DNA of 64,000 nucleotides from an uncultured Verrucomicrobiales bacterium. Lineage in GTDB: Bacteria > Verrucomicrobiota > Verrucomicrobiia > Verrucomicrobiales > Akkermansiaceae. Numbering within the stretch: the stretch's first letter is position 1; every line of letters starts with the position of its first letter. Positions 24,679-33,220 of this stretch are shown piece after piece. The stretch spans positions 1 through 64,000 of the forward strand of contig CAMQZC010000002.1 of NCBI GenBank assembly GCA_947039485.1, read 5' to 3'. The translations under genes and the position numbers were made by a program. The notes beneath the pieces are model-generated. The model had not been told where the DNA came from. It ran no database searches and saw only the letters and a program-made list of their open reading frames with translations.

Positions 24679-27600
24679 TTAATCCGAGAGCTTAGCCCAA
24701 GACAATACCTGCGCAGGCATAGGGTAATCCAAGTCCCATACGATACTCATAGGCTTACTCCCTGTACTTGACACAAAGCGAAGCGGCCCCAAAAAGACAT
24801 AAGGCGCAGACTGTCCATCAGGCGCCTTCTTTCGATCACGAATAAAGAGCATGACGGTATAGCCATTCTCTGCTTGCTCCCTATAGCTTCTACCAATCGC
24901 GAGCTCTGGCGTCGTAGCCGACTGACTCTGCCAGTGAAATCTAGACGAAGTCAAGGCGTAGTCTTCGTACATTGTCGTCGGAGCGAAATCCAGCTCATCC
25001 TTGTGAATATCAGCAAAAAAGACATGCAGTTTCTCATTTTTGCGATGCAGCACTCCCTCGCAGCTGAGAAAAGACTTTTCAAAGCTCCCCAAACCAAGAG
25101 ACATCGTTATCTGATCACGCGTATAGCGAGCATGTAAGCGGAGAATCCCTGTTGCATCAAAGCGCTGATCTTTGTAGACGCCCTGATACTCGCAGCACCA
25201 ATCAAGCAATTCTGACAGGTCAACAACTAACGATGCCCTCGCAAGCAACCAATCATGCAAGCCGTATAAATCAGCCACAGGCCGCTTTGTGCCCCAAAGC
25301 ACTTGATGAAGCATCGCAAGCTCGCACTCCATGATATGTTCTCCATGGAGTGCTAGCTGCCAGCGACTCATCAGCGTAGCATCGCTCTGCAATGCTATGC
25401 GCATGAAACCATCCTTAAGAAATTTCTCCCACTGGAGGGTCTCCTCTTCAATACTCTTCTTTAGGGCTCGAGCAAAGAGCATGTGAGGTAAGCCTGCGCG
25501 ATAGATACGCTCAGGGCGACTGCAATCAAAGGCCGTCATCAAGGCGCACAGAGGCATGCGCTCCTGACCATCGGGGAGAAGCTGAGCCATGCGAGCGATG
25601 AGGCGAGCACCCTTCATATTGCGAATTGCCTGATCAATTTGCTCCTTCATGATCTGAGCCGCCTTGCGCTCTAAATGAATCAAACAACCTGTAGGCAAGA
25701 AGGAGAATCCACCTTCAATCTGACTTTTAATAGACTGATGAGCTGCCATAGAAAGCGCGCGGAAGCGGGTCTCATAATTAAAGTTCGCATGTTGAGGCGC
25801 AATGAAGTCAAAGACCGTCAAATGAGATTTACCCTCATCACACCGCAAACCTCGGCCAAGTTGCTGTAAGAACACAGTAAGACTTTCTGTCGGACGAAGG
25901 AAGATAACGGTATCGATATTGGTAATATCAACGCCTTCATTATAAAGATCCACGCAAAAAATAATTTGCAAATCGCCAGCCTTCAACTTACCCGGAGCCT
26001 CGCGACGCAGATCAAGAGAACTCTTAGACGTCAGCGCGAGGGAAGCAACGCCCTGCGCATTACAAAGCTCCGCCATCATCTCAGCATGCCGTATACTTAC
26101 GCAAAAAGCTAAAGCACGAATCTCTCGAATATCATTCACTTTCTGAGCAACCTGATCCATCACCCATTGCGCACGGCGATAATTATCATCGAGCAATCCC
26201 TGTAGAGCAACCGTATCATACTTGCCCGACATCCATTTCAAACGGCTAAAATCTATTCCTTCATCATCAGGGATACCATAATAATGGAAGGGACTAAGCA
26301 AACCGCGCTCGATAGCCTCAGTAAGTCGTAGTTCGTATGTAAAGCCATCACCAAAGAGAGAAAGAATATCTCCGCCATCCATGCGCTCAGGAGTAGCGGT
26401 CAACCCCAATAAGCTATCAGCCTCCATACCTGATAGGGTTGTCAAATAGCTCGAAGCCGCAGCATGGTGAGCCTCATCAATCACCACGTATTTGAAGTAA
26501 TCGGCAGGGAACTCATCTTTGTAGCGAGAGTTCCAACTTTGAACAGTGCAGAATAGATGACGGAGCTGGACTGGAGTGTCTCGCCCAGTAACTAACTCCC
26601 CAAAGTTACCATCGCGCAGCACCTGCTCAAAAGCACTTTTTGCGTGGCGTAATATCTCCTCTCGATGAGCCAAGAACAAAAGTGTCGCCCCAGGATGCGC
26701 CTTACAATAGTTCTTGTAGTCAAAGGCCGCAACCATTGTCTTACCCGTGCCTGTTGCGGAAACGACGAGATGCTTCTTTCGACCATGCGCGCGATTTAAC
26801 TCAATTGCTTCTAGAATCTCCTGTTGAAACCCATAAGGTCTAATATCAACAAAAAAAGGAAGATTAGCATCTAGAGCTCTATTTTTTTCTTTATTGATGG
26901 CTTTTCTAAGCCGCGTTATATCCTCATCATCCGAACAGGGGATGAACTCCTGCTTATCCTCCCAATGGCTATCAAAGGAAGCTATCGAAGAGTTCCATAA
27001 ATGAGCCGTCTCGTACTGGCTAATCTTCACGGTCCACTCTAAGCCATCATCCAGTGCTGATTTAGAGATATTCGCCGAGCCAACATAGGCGGAGCCAAAT
27101 CCCGTTTTGCGATGAAAGATATAAGACTTGGCATGGAGGCGAGTACGCTTCGTATCATATGAAACGCGTATTTCTGTATTAGGAAGCTTTCGAAGAAAGT
27201 CAATTGCCGAGGGATCCGTTGCGCCCATGTAAGATGTCGTTGCAATTCTCAAGCGAGGGCTCCCATCAGCATTAGATTCTGCACAAAAGTCCGCTAGAGC
27301 TTCGCGCAGCGGGTTGATGCCCGACATTTTAATAAAAGAAACGAGCCAATCAGCGCAATCACAGCTAGCTAGCTCTTTTCGGAGCTGCTCAACAAGCTTA
27401 GGCGTACGCCCTGAGCCTGTAAGGAGAGCCGAGGCATGCAGGGGAGTGTCGGGGCGCGTTGTTATGGTTTTAAACTTATTATGAATCATTTCTAAACACG
27501 AGCCATCCAAAGGAAGAACACGATCTGCCACAAAGCTATTAAATTGATCGGATGCTAAAATCTCAGGCAATTGTGCAAACAATTTAGACTTACAAGCATG

Positions 27601-27801
27601 AGCCTCATCATACTCTTTGAGGAAGCGTCCAATTTCTCGCCCCACATGCACTTGGAACTGAGGCCAAAAAGAGTCGGGGATTTTCACATCAGACGACAGC
27701 GATTTACTGCACTTATTCTCAAGATGACCACCCAGTTCTGCTAAATCCTTATTCAAAGCAGCGGTGCGGAGATAATCATAGAGTCCAAGCGGTAGTTCCA
27801 T
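24679..27801 (-). CDS. SauUSI-like type IV restriction enzyme (PLD nuclease - helicase - DUF3427)
   Basis: 1040 residues. Order: an N-terminal region; a PLD-type nuclease at about 120-260, with the HxK motif in RLHAKSYIFHRK and the GSANISKSAL follow-up; a superfamily 2 helicase from about 335, with VVSATGTGKTMVA, DEAH box VVIDEAHHAA, GLTATPERMDG, and NEGVDITN and QLGRGLR; and a C-terminal DUF3427-like domain (FHWQSQSAT, then YVFLGPLRFVSS). This order matches SauUSI, an ATP-dependent enzyme that cleaves 5-methyl- or 5-hydroxymethyl-cytosine DNA. A defence function is thus likely but inferred. The gene is poorer in G+C than its neighbours, suggesting transfer. No methyltransferase is beside it, as expected for type IV. 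Confidence 0.82.
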   Translation of the reverse strand: MELPLGLYDYLRTAALNKDLAELGGHLENKCSKSLSSDVKIPDSFWPQFQVHVGREIGRFLKEYDEAHACKSKLFAQLPEILASDQFNSFVADRVLPLDGSCLEMIHNKFKTITTRPDTPLHASALLTGSGRTPKLVEQLRKELASCDCADWLVSFIKMSGINPLREALADFCAESNADGSPRLRIATTSYMGATDPSAIDFLRKLPNTEIRVSYDTKRTRLHAKSYIFHRKTGFGSAYVGSANISKSALDDGLEWTVKISQYETAHLWNSSIASFDSHWEDKQEFIPCSDDEDITRLRKAINKEKNRALDANLPFFVDIRPYGFQQEILEAIELNRAHGRKKHLVVSATGTGKTMVAAFDYKNYCKAHPGATLLFLAHREEILRHAKSAFEQVLRDGNFGELVTGRDTPVQLRHLFCTVQSWNSRYKDEFPADYFKYVVIDEAHHAAASSYLTTLSGMEADSLLGLTATPERMDGGDILSLFGDGFTYELRLTEAIERGLLSPFHYYGIPDDEGIDFSRLKWMSGKYDTVALQGLLDDNYRRAQWVMDQVAQKVNDIREIRALAFCVSIRHAEMMAELCNAQGVASLALTSKSSLDLRREAPGKLKAGDLQIIFCVDLYNEGVDITNIDTVIFLRPTESLTVFLQQLGRGLRCDEGKSHLTVFDFIAPQHANFNYETRFRALSMAAHQSIKSQIEGGFSFLPTGCLIHLERKAAQIMKEQIDQAIRNMKGARLIARMAQLLPDGQERMPLCALMTAFDCSRPERIYRAGLPHMLFARALKKSIEEETLQWEKFLKDGFMRIALQSDATLMSRWQLALHGEHIMECELAMLHQVLWGTKRPVADLYGLHDWLLARASLVVDLSELLDWCCEYQGVYKDQRFDATGILRLHARYTRDQITMSLGLGSFEKSFLSCEGVLHRKNEKLHVFFADIHKDELDFAPTTMYEDYALTSSRFHWQSQSATTPELAIGRSYREQAENGYTVMLFIRDRKKAPDGQSAPYVFLGPLRFVSSTGSKPMSIVWDLDYPMPAQVLSWAKLSD

Positions 27802-27807
27802 GCGCCC

Positions 27808-27836
27808 AGGATACCTACATCATGGCTTGTTGTCAA
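27808..27836 (-). promoter_or_regulatory. Sigma-70-like leaderless promoter of the SauUSI-like gene
   Basis: On the minus strand a perfect TTGACA (27836-27831), a 17-base spacer and TATCCT (27813-27808). Six bases separate it from the ATG at 27801. Confidence 0.7.
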
Positions 27837-28115
27837 GTTGGATTCTCTCTGTTTACTTTAGCCTCAATCCACCATATATTCTTTAGGCTCTACCCATCCA
27901 AGCATTCTGCGCGCATCATCGTTCATGTCTTTCCTCCCATCAACATCTTTGACTTAGGAATACGAAAAGCGCACGATGGCGAGTATCTGTGTATTGTTGG
28001 ATAGCTTCTTTTCCCCACAACAAATCAATGACTCTATGACACACGCTCTTGATATGGGGACCTCTGGCGATGATAACAAGGCTTAATTCGTGAGTTTCTT
28101 TGGCTCAGTTTCGCG
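27837..28115. other. Lower-GC spacer between divergent promoters, no gene seen
   Basis: About 280 bases between the outward-facing promoters of the SauUSI-like gene and mscS. A 60-codon frame at 27822-28004 has no recognisable features and overlaps the promoter, so I do not call it. The composition is like that of the restriction gene rather than of the core genes, so it may be the end of a transferred segment. I saw no inverted repeat, tRNA fragment or target-site duplication. Confidence 0.5.
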
Positions 28116-28144
28116 TTGTATTCTGGGTGATACTTGCGTATAAT
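28116..28144 (+). promoter_or_regulatory. Sigma-70-like leaderless promoter of the mscS gene
   Basis: TTGTAT (28116-28121), a 17-base spacer and a perfect TATAAT (28139-28144). The six bases CCAACT precede the ATG at 28151. Confidence 0.72.
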
Positions 28145-28150
28145 CCAACT

Positions 28151-29020
28151 ATGGTTCATATTCTTAATTTTATCAACGACGTGGTGAGCGGTCTAGCTCC
28201 TGCAGTGGAATGGCTCACGACTTACCGATGGGTAGCAATAGCAATTTATGTACTTATCTTCTTATCTTGCGGTTATGTGGCCTCGCGTGTATTGCGACAA
28301 ATCTTTTTGAATATCAATAAAATTGGCAAGCTGCCGCTACCAATCTCGCTCTTGCTCCAAAAGACGCTCGCGGCCTTGGTATGGTTTTGCACGATTACGA
28401 TGGTACTCTCGGTGATAGGGGTGGATATTGTGAGTATTCTCGGGGCGGCTGGCGTGCTGGGTGTGGCGATTGGTTTTGCCTCGCAGACGTCATTGAGCAA
28501 TGTGATTTGTGGGGTATTTTTAGTGTCCGAGCGTTCGATTCAGTTGGGTGATTATATTCGCGTGGATGCTGTTGAGGGGACGGTGGAGAGTATTAACCTG
28601 CTCTCGGTGCATCTGCGACAGATTGATAATTCGCTTGTACGTGTGCCCAATCAGCTGCTGATTCAGACCCCTACGGTAAATATCACGGGCAATGATTTGC
28701 GACGCTGTGATTTACCGATTGGCGTGGCCTATGATTCGAATCTGGAGGAGGTGCGTGAGCTGTTGCTACAGGTAATTGCTGACTCTCCTGGGTTTTTATC
28801 GACTCCTGCGCCTGTGGTGCAGTTCCTCGGTTTTGCAGATAGCTCGCTCAACTTACGCGTAGGAGCTTGGTGTAAGACCTCCGATTACTGGGAGCTACGC
28901 TATGAGCTTGCATGTCACATTCTCAAGGCTTTTACGGAGCATGGTATCGAGATACCCTTCCCCTGCCGTACACTCTACAGCTCGGATAACGTGATAAAAA
29001 ATGTTAGCAAGAATGGGTAA
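28151..29020 (+). CDS. mscS: Small-conductance mechanosensitive channel (MscS family)
   Basis: 289 residues from the ATG at 28151; the in-frame ORF extends to 28100, but a promoter lies in that part. Three membrane helices are visible, the third being the pore helix with the glycine/alanine-rich AAGVLGVAIGFASQTSLSN. The following VFLVSERSIQLGDYIRV and EGTVESINLLSVHLRQID form the beta domain, with RVPNQLLIQTPTVNIT typical of MscS. The cytoplasmic alpha/beta vestibule domain ends in IEIPFPCRTLY. It opens in osmotic downshock to release solutes. Monocistronic; it converges with uvrA2, with 21 bases between their stop codons. Confidence 0.93.
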   Translation: MVHILNFINDVVSGLAPAVEWLTTYRWVAIAIYVLIFLSCGYVASRVLRQIFLNINKIGKLPLPISLLLQKTLAALVWFCTITMVLSVIGVDIVSILGAAGVLGVAIGFASQTSLSNVICGVFLVSERSIQLGDYIRVDAVEGTVESINLLSVHLRQIDNSLVRVPNQLLIQTPTVNITGNDLRRCDLPIGVAYDSNLEEVRELLLQVIADSPGFLSTPAPVVQFLGFADSSLNLRVGAWCKTSDYWELRYELACHILKAFTEHGIEIPFPCRTLYSSDNVIKNVSKNG

Positions 29021-29041
29021 TCAGCTACTTAAAGCCTCTTT

Positions 29042-31582
29042 TTAATAGGCAGACTGGCAGCGCGTGATTTCACCGCCTTGATCCCCGCTACCCGGGCCCA
29101 TCTCGACGAGGTAGTCGGCGCGCGCTAGAATGTCTTGATGGTGCTCGATGCAGATGATGCTGTGCCCGGCGTCTCGCAGGCGGTACATGGCTTTGAGCAG
29201 GAGTTCTACTTCGGCAAAGTGCAGGCCTGTGCTAGGCTCATCAAGGATGAAGAGTACTTGCGCTGCGGCTGCTCCGATGCGACCTCCGTTCTTGACGGCG
29301 GCCTTGTGCAAGTGGCTGGCGAGCTTGACTCGCTGTGCCTCACCTCCACTGAGGCTGTAAGAGGGGCGGTCGAGTTGCAGGTAGCCAAGCCCTAGCTCAC
29401 AGAGGGCGTCGAGGATGGCGTGCGCGGCTGGGATGGCTTGGAAGAATTCTCGGGCTTGCTCAGCACTCATCGCGAGGACTTGGGCTATGGATTTGCCCCG
29501 CCAGCTTACTTCGAGGGTTTCTCGGTTGTAGCGCATGCCTTTGCAGGCGTCACAGCTGGTGTAGAGGTCGGAGAGGAAGTTCATGTCCAGCTCCAGCTGC
29601 CCTGTGCCTGAGCATCGCTCACAGCGTCCACCTCGGGTGTTGAGGGAGAAGCGCGCGGCGCTGTATCCGCGCTGCTTGGAGAGGGGTAGTGAGGCATAGA
29701 GGGGGCGTAGGATGTCGAGCAATCCTGTAATCGTGGCGGGGCTTGAGATGCGTGCGCGACCTTTGATGGCACCGAGGGGGCTTTGGTCGACGATGACAGC
29801 GCGGCTGATGAGGCGCTGAATTTCCTTTTGTGGCTCAGCGCATTTCTCAACTCCTTTGGGCTGGATGAGTCTGAGTTTACCAGCTTTGATGGCGGGCAGG
29901 AGGCAGTCATGCACGAGCGTACTTTTGCCACTGCCGCTGGGGCCTGAGAGGCAGGTTAGGGCTCCGAGGGGGAAGCGGAAGTTGACTTTTTTCAGGTTGC
30001 GGGCTTGCGCGCCTCGCAGCTCTAGCCAATTGACTTGCTTGAGGGGGACTAGCAGGGGGTCGAGGCTATGTTGTATGCGGCCTGAGAGCCAATTTCCTGT
30101 AGGGCTTTGATGGTTATTGCAGATGTCGCTATAGCTGCCACAGGCGAGTATTTCGCCGCCGAGGGGGCCACTGCCTGGCCCCATCTCGATGATGTGGTCG
30201 GCGGATTGGAGGAGTTGGGGGTCGTGCTCGACGATGAGGATGCTATTGCCTTTGTCGCGCAGGGCGTAGAGGGCTCGGATGAGTCGGGCTACTTCGCTGG
30301 GGTGGAGTCCGATACTTGGCTCATCGAGGATGTAGAGGACGCCAGAGAGCCCACCGCCAATTTGCCCAGCGAGTCGAGAGCGCTGCATCTCACCTCCACT
30401 GAGGCTGTTGCTGGCGCGATCGAGGCTGAGGTAGCCTAGACCGAGTTGATGGAGGCAACTGAGGCGTTTTTCTAGATCCTTGAGGGCTTGGCTGAGGGGG
30501 GCGCGGTAGTTCTCAGGGATTTGAAGGCTGGGGAGTATCTGGAGGATTTTGCTAACACTCTGGGCACAGAGTTGCCCGAGGCTGAGTTCCTGCGTGTTCG
30601 GCGGCTCTCCAAAGCTGAGGGTGACGGCGAGTGCGCTGGGGTTGAGGCGCATGCCGTGGCAGAGGGGACAGATGGTCAGGTGAGCAGCTTTCTTGCCTTT
30701 GGCTGCTACTTCGACGCTGCCCAGTCCACGGCAGTGCTCGCAGGCTCCTTGAGGGGAGTAGTGGGAGAAGCTTTTGGGACTGAGGTCAGGGAGGCTATAG
30801 CCGGTGTTGGAGTTGCGGTAGCGGGTATAGTAGGAGTGGATCTGCGCACTACTCTCACCCGGCTGCATAATCAGGGCGCGTACTTCATCGGGGTGGATGC
30901 GCAGGGCAGCTTGGACGGAGTCGGCGATGCGGGACTGGGTGCTATCCTTGACGATGATGCGATCAATGAGCAGCTCGCAGCTCTCTCCTTGAGCTGGGGG
31001 GGCTGTGGCAAGATCCTCGATGTCGATGATTTGCTCGCGCAGGCGCAGGCGCAGGTAGCCGAGTTTTTGCAGCTCGATGATATCGGAGTTCAGGCTCTCC
31101 GCATCGCGGCCAAAGCTCTCTTGGAGTGGGGCGAGGAGGCTCAGGCGGCTGCCCTCGGGCAGTTGACTGAGGATGTTGCCAATCTCACCGGGGCTCAGGC
31201 GGCTGAGAGCCTCACCTGTGTTAGGGTCATGGGGGAGGCCAATGGCGGCATAGATGATGCGCAGGTAGTCGAGGGTCTCGGTGAGGCTGCCAAGCACGCT
31301 GCGGCTCTGTCCGCTGGGGACGCGCTGCTCTAGGCAGAGGGCTGGGGGCAGTCCGTTGATGGCATCAACGTCGGCTTTCTCAGGACGAGCGAGGAGGCGA
31401 CGCGCTCCGGGGCTGAGGCAGTCGAGAAAGCGTCGACGAGACTCGGCAAAGATGGTGTTAAAGGCGAGCGTGCTCTTGCCGCTGCCACTGGGACCTACGA
31501 GGGCAGTTATCTTGCCTACGGGGATGCGTAGGTTGATGTTCTTGAGCGTGTTTTGTCTAGCTCCTATGATTTCTATGTCCAT
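29042..31582 (-). CDS. UvrA2-like ABC ATPase (excinuclease A paralog)
   Basis: 846 residues, versus about 940 for UvrA. It carries two ABC modules: Walker A GPSGSGKSTLAFNTIF at the N-terminus and GPSGSGKSTLVHDCLL in the second half, with signatures LSGGEMQRSRLAGQIGG and LSGGEAQRVKLASHL and Walker B VLYILDEPSIGLHP and VLFILDEPSTGLHF. Zinc-finger cysteine sets are CEHCRGLG with CPLCHGM and CERCSGTG with CDACKGM. The shorter length fits UvrA2 proteins, which lack the UvrB-binding insertion and are linked to resistance to DNA-binding drugs or to repair helper roles. Whether it can load UvrB is unclear. It starts 20 bases after a bactofilin stop and is likely in one operon with it. Confidence 0.88.
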   Translation of the reverse strand: MDIEIIGARQNTLKNINLRIPVGKITALVGPSGSGKSTLAFNTIFAESRRRFLDCLSPGARRLLARPEKADVDAINGLPPALCLEQRVPSGQSRSVLGSLTETLDYLRIIYAAIGLPHDPNTGEALSRLSPGEIGNILSQLPEGSRLSLLAPLQESFGRDAESLNSDIIELQKLGYLRLRLREQIIDIEDLATAPPAQGESCELLIDRIIVKDSTQSRIADSVQAALRIHPDEVRALIMQPGESSAQIHSYYTRYRNSNTGYSLPDLSPKSFSHYSPQGACEHCRGLGSVEVAAKGKKAAHLTICPLCHGMRLNPSALAVTLSFGEPPNTQELSLGQLCAQSVSKILQILPSLQIPENYRAPLSQALKDLEKRLSCLHQLGLGYLSLDRASNSLSGGEMQRSRLAGQIGGGLSGVLYILDEPSIGLHPSEVARLIRALYALRDKGNSILIVEHDPQLLQSADHIIEMGPGSGPLGGEILACGSYSDICNNHQSPTGNWLSGRIQHSLDPLLVPLKQVNWLELRGAQARNLKKVNFRFPLGALTCLSGPSGSGKSTLVHDCLLPAIKAGKLRLIQPKGVEKCAEPQKEIQRLISRAVIVDQSPLGAIKGRARISSPATITGLLDILRPLYASLPLSKQRGYSAARFSLNTRGGRCERCSGTGQLELDMNFLSDLYTSCDACKGMRYNRETLEVSWRGKSIAQVLAMSAEQAREFFQAIPAAHAILDALCELGLGYLQLDRPSYSLSGGEAQRVKLASHLHKAAVKNGGRIGAAAAQVLFILDEPSTGLHFAEVELLLKAMYRLRDAGHSIICIEHHQDILARADYLVEMGPGSGDQGGEITRCQSAY

Positions 31583-31602
31583 GGCTCAAGCTTTGTTGGG
31601 GC

Positions 31603-32256
31603 TCAGATGCGGTCAAAGCGTCCGATGTGCTGGGCGCCGGGCTCTAAGATGAGGTCTTTGGCGCGACAGTCGCCATGCAAGCTGCCGCCGCGTTTGACGA
31701 CGATGCGTCCTGTTGCGCTGATAAAGCCGCGCAGAATGCCGTGTATCTCGGCCTCCTCGACGTGCGCACCGCTGCTGAGGCTGAGGCTAGATCCGCGTCG
31801 CAGGTCGAGCTTGCTCACCGTCAGGGGCTGACTGATGCTAGGGGAGCTGTAGATGATGAGCGATCCTCGGCAGCTAATGCTTCCATCGCCATCGCCTCGC
31901 ATGATTAGGTTGTTGCAGATGAGGTCAAGGCGTGAGAAGTAGGCTCCCTCAGCGATAGTGATGTTGCCTTGGGTGCGGATTTTGTTGCGGCGCGAGCCGC
32001 TACGCAGGATGTAGTCCCCCATTTGCAGGTGGGTGTGGCATTGGGAGCAGAGGGCTGAGAGGGCGGCGGCTGGGACAGCGGAGAGGGAGTTGCAGCCGTG
32101 ACAGTGGACATGTCGCAGTGGTAGGATGCTCGCAGACTTAAAGGGTCGTGCCTTGAGGGCGACGTAGGGGCTCCACTTGCCGCGCATGTCCTCAGGAAGC
32201 AGTCCTGATGGCTCCGGGCTGCTGATGGGTTCGGTGAGTGATTGCCAAGAGGGCAT
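31603..32256 (-). CDS. Bactofilin-like protein with an N-terminal zinc-finger
   Basis: 217 residues. The N-terminal part is irregular; at about residues 50-75 there are two cysteine pairs, CHGCNS and CSQCHTH, 20 residues apart, a zinc-ribbon-like site. From about 83 the sequence is a bactofilin-like right-handed beta-helix: short strands of about six residues (ITIAEGAYFSRLDLI, GSLIIYSS, SLSLSSGAHVEEAEI, RIVVKRGGSLHGD). Bactofilins polymerise into non-nucleotide filaments at the membrane and organise cell shape or wall enzymes. A zinc site is not part of the canonical fold. It lies between another bactofilin gene and uvrA2. The zinc call is inferred from cysteine spacing. Confidence 0.78.
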   Translation of the reverse strand: MPSWQSLTEPISSPEPSGLLPEDMRGKWSPYVALKARPFKSASILPLRHVHCHGCNSLSAVPAAALSALCSQCHTHLQMGDYILRSGSRRNKIRTQGNITIAEGAYFSRLDLICNNLIMRGDGDGSISCRGSLIIYSSPSISQPLTVSKLDLRRGSSLSLSSGAHVEEAEIHGILRGFISATGRIVVKRGGSLHGDCRAKDLILEPGAQHIGRFDRI

Positions 32257-32263
32257 AGAATTT

Positions 32264-32308
32264 AGAGAAAAAGAAGAGTGGTACGAGGCTCAGAGCCAAC
32301 GCACCACT
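32264..32308 (-). terminator. Hairpin terminator between the two bactofilin genes
   Basis: On the minus strand GAGTGGT (32308-32302) pairs with ACCACTC (32281-32275), with an inner GGCT/AGCC stem. A T-rich run TTCTTTTTCTC follows, so the upstream bactofilin mRNA may end here or be attenuated. Confidence 0.5.
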
Positions 32309-32343
32309 CATCAAAGTTTTTGATAGGCTCAATCGGCCTTGGC

Positions 32344-32958
32344 TCAGGAGAGAAGATCAGGCATATTGCCTGCCGAGGCGCCCTTGTCCGTCTTGGCGGA
32401 GGCCTTCAAGACGGTGCTGCTTGCGCTGATGTTGGCATCTTTGCTAGCTACACCCACTTCGGAGCGACCGATAAAGACAGCTCCATCTTGCACAGCGAGG
32501 CGCGCAGCGATGACGTCACCGACAAGCTCGGAGCCCGTGGCGAGCTCAACGCGGCCTGTGACAACGACGTTACCATAGACCTTGCCCCTAATAATGGCAT
32601 TTTTGGTGCGGATGGCAACGGCCTTGCCGTCTTGGGCGGTGATGGTGGCGTTCTCACCGACGGTGAGAGTGCCATCAGAGGTGATCTCACCATCGACGGT
32701 ACCGTCGACGAGCAGCTCATCGCGAAAGCGAAGGATACCAGAAACGTGCACATCAGAGTGCAAGACATTAACGGAGGAGCTGCTATCAACAACCGTAGAG
32801 GATCCATAGCTAGGCTCTGCGATTGGAATAGGAGCAAAGGGGCTCTCGACTGCCGCATCAGCAGCCGCCCATTCCGGACTTACGTCGTCGATGGGTGCAA
32901 AGGGTGTGGGAGCGGAGGCAACCGTCTTGTCTGTTTTGTTACCGTTGTAGTTGAACAT
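32344..32958 (-). CDS. Bactofilin (polymer-forming cytoskeletal protein)
   Basis: 204 residues. A disordered N-terminus (about 1-60, rich in Pro, Ala, Asp and Ser) precedes a beta-helical core (about 65-165) with strands like LHSDVHVSGILRF, DELLVDGTVDGEITSDG, LTVGENATITAQ and VYGNVVVTGRVELATG, the repeated six-residue pattern typical of bactofilins. The C-terminal tail (KDANISASSTVLKASAKTD) is again flexible. It polymerises without nucleotide and often carries a short membrane-targeting N-terminus, here beginning MFNYNGNK. Two adjacent bactofilins may co-assemble. A possible promoter with a long leader lies upstream. Confidence 0.85.
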   Translation of the reverse strand: MFNYNGNKTDKTVASAPTPFAPIDDVSPEWAAADAAVESPFAPIPIAEPSYGSSTVVDSSSSVNVLHSDVHVSGILRFRDELLVDGTVDGEITSDGTLTVGENATITAQDGKAVAIRTKNAIIRGKVYGNVVVTGRVELATGSELVGDVIAARLAVQDGAVFIGRSEVGVASKDANISASSTVLKASAKTDKGASAGNMPDLLS

Positions 32959-33029
32959 GGTCGTAAAATTAAAATGGTACTGTGTTGCAGTGAGACTCTA
33001 CATTGAGCCTCATTCTTAGCACCTGAATT

Positions 33030-33058
33030 ATCCTAACGTTTCAGCTCGCTTTTGTCTA
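33030..33058 (-). promoter_or_regulatory. Possible promoter of the bactofilin gene
   Basis: On the minus strand TAGACA (33058-33053), a 17-base spacer and TAGGAT (33035-33030). The predicted leader is about 65 bases. The rest of the 260-base gap holds only weak inverted repeats. Confidence 0.4.
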
Positions 33059-33220
33059 TAGGAAAGTGAGACTGTCTCAAGCTTTTTCTAACAGCTAGCC
33101 CCAAATAGCCCTCTCAGGCAGCGTGAGCGCGCTGAAATCTGCGTCAGCCTCCCATTTCACTTGGCAAAATGAGGGTGCAACGCTTAGGAAAAGCTAAGCA
33201 ATATCTCGTTAGACAGAGCT

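Noticed and set aside
27822..28004. 60-codon open frame between the restriction gene and mscS
   Set aside because: No family resemblance, and it covers the -35 box of the restriction gene promoter.
30488..31333. Plus-strand open frame antisense to uvrA2 (and similar ones antisense to speA at 34133-35230, nuoL at 42805-43629 and nuoI/J at 45024-46067)
   Set aside because: All lie inside well-supported genes and give low-complexity acidic translations with no family resemblance.
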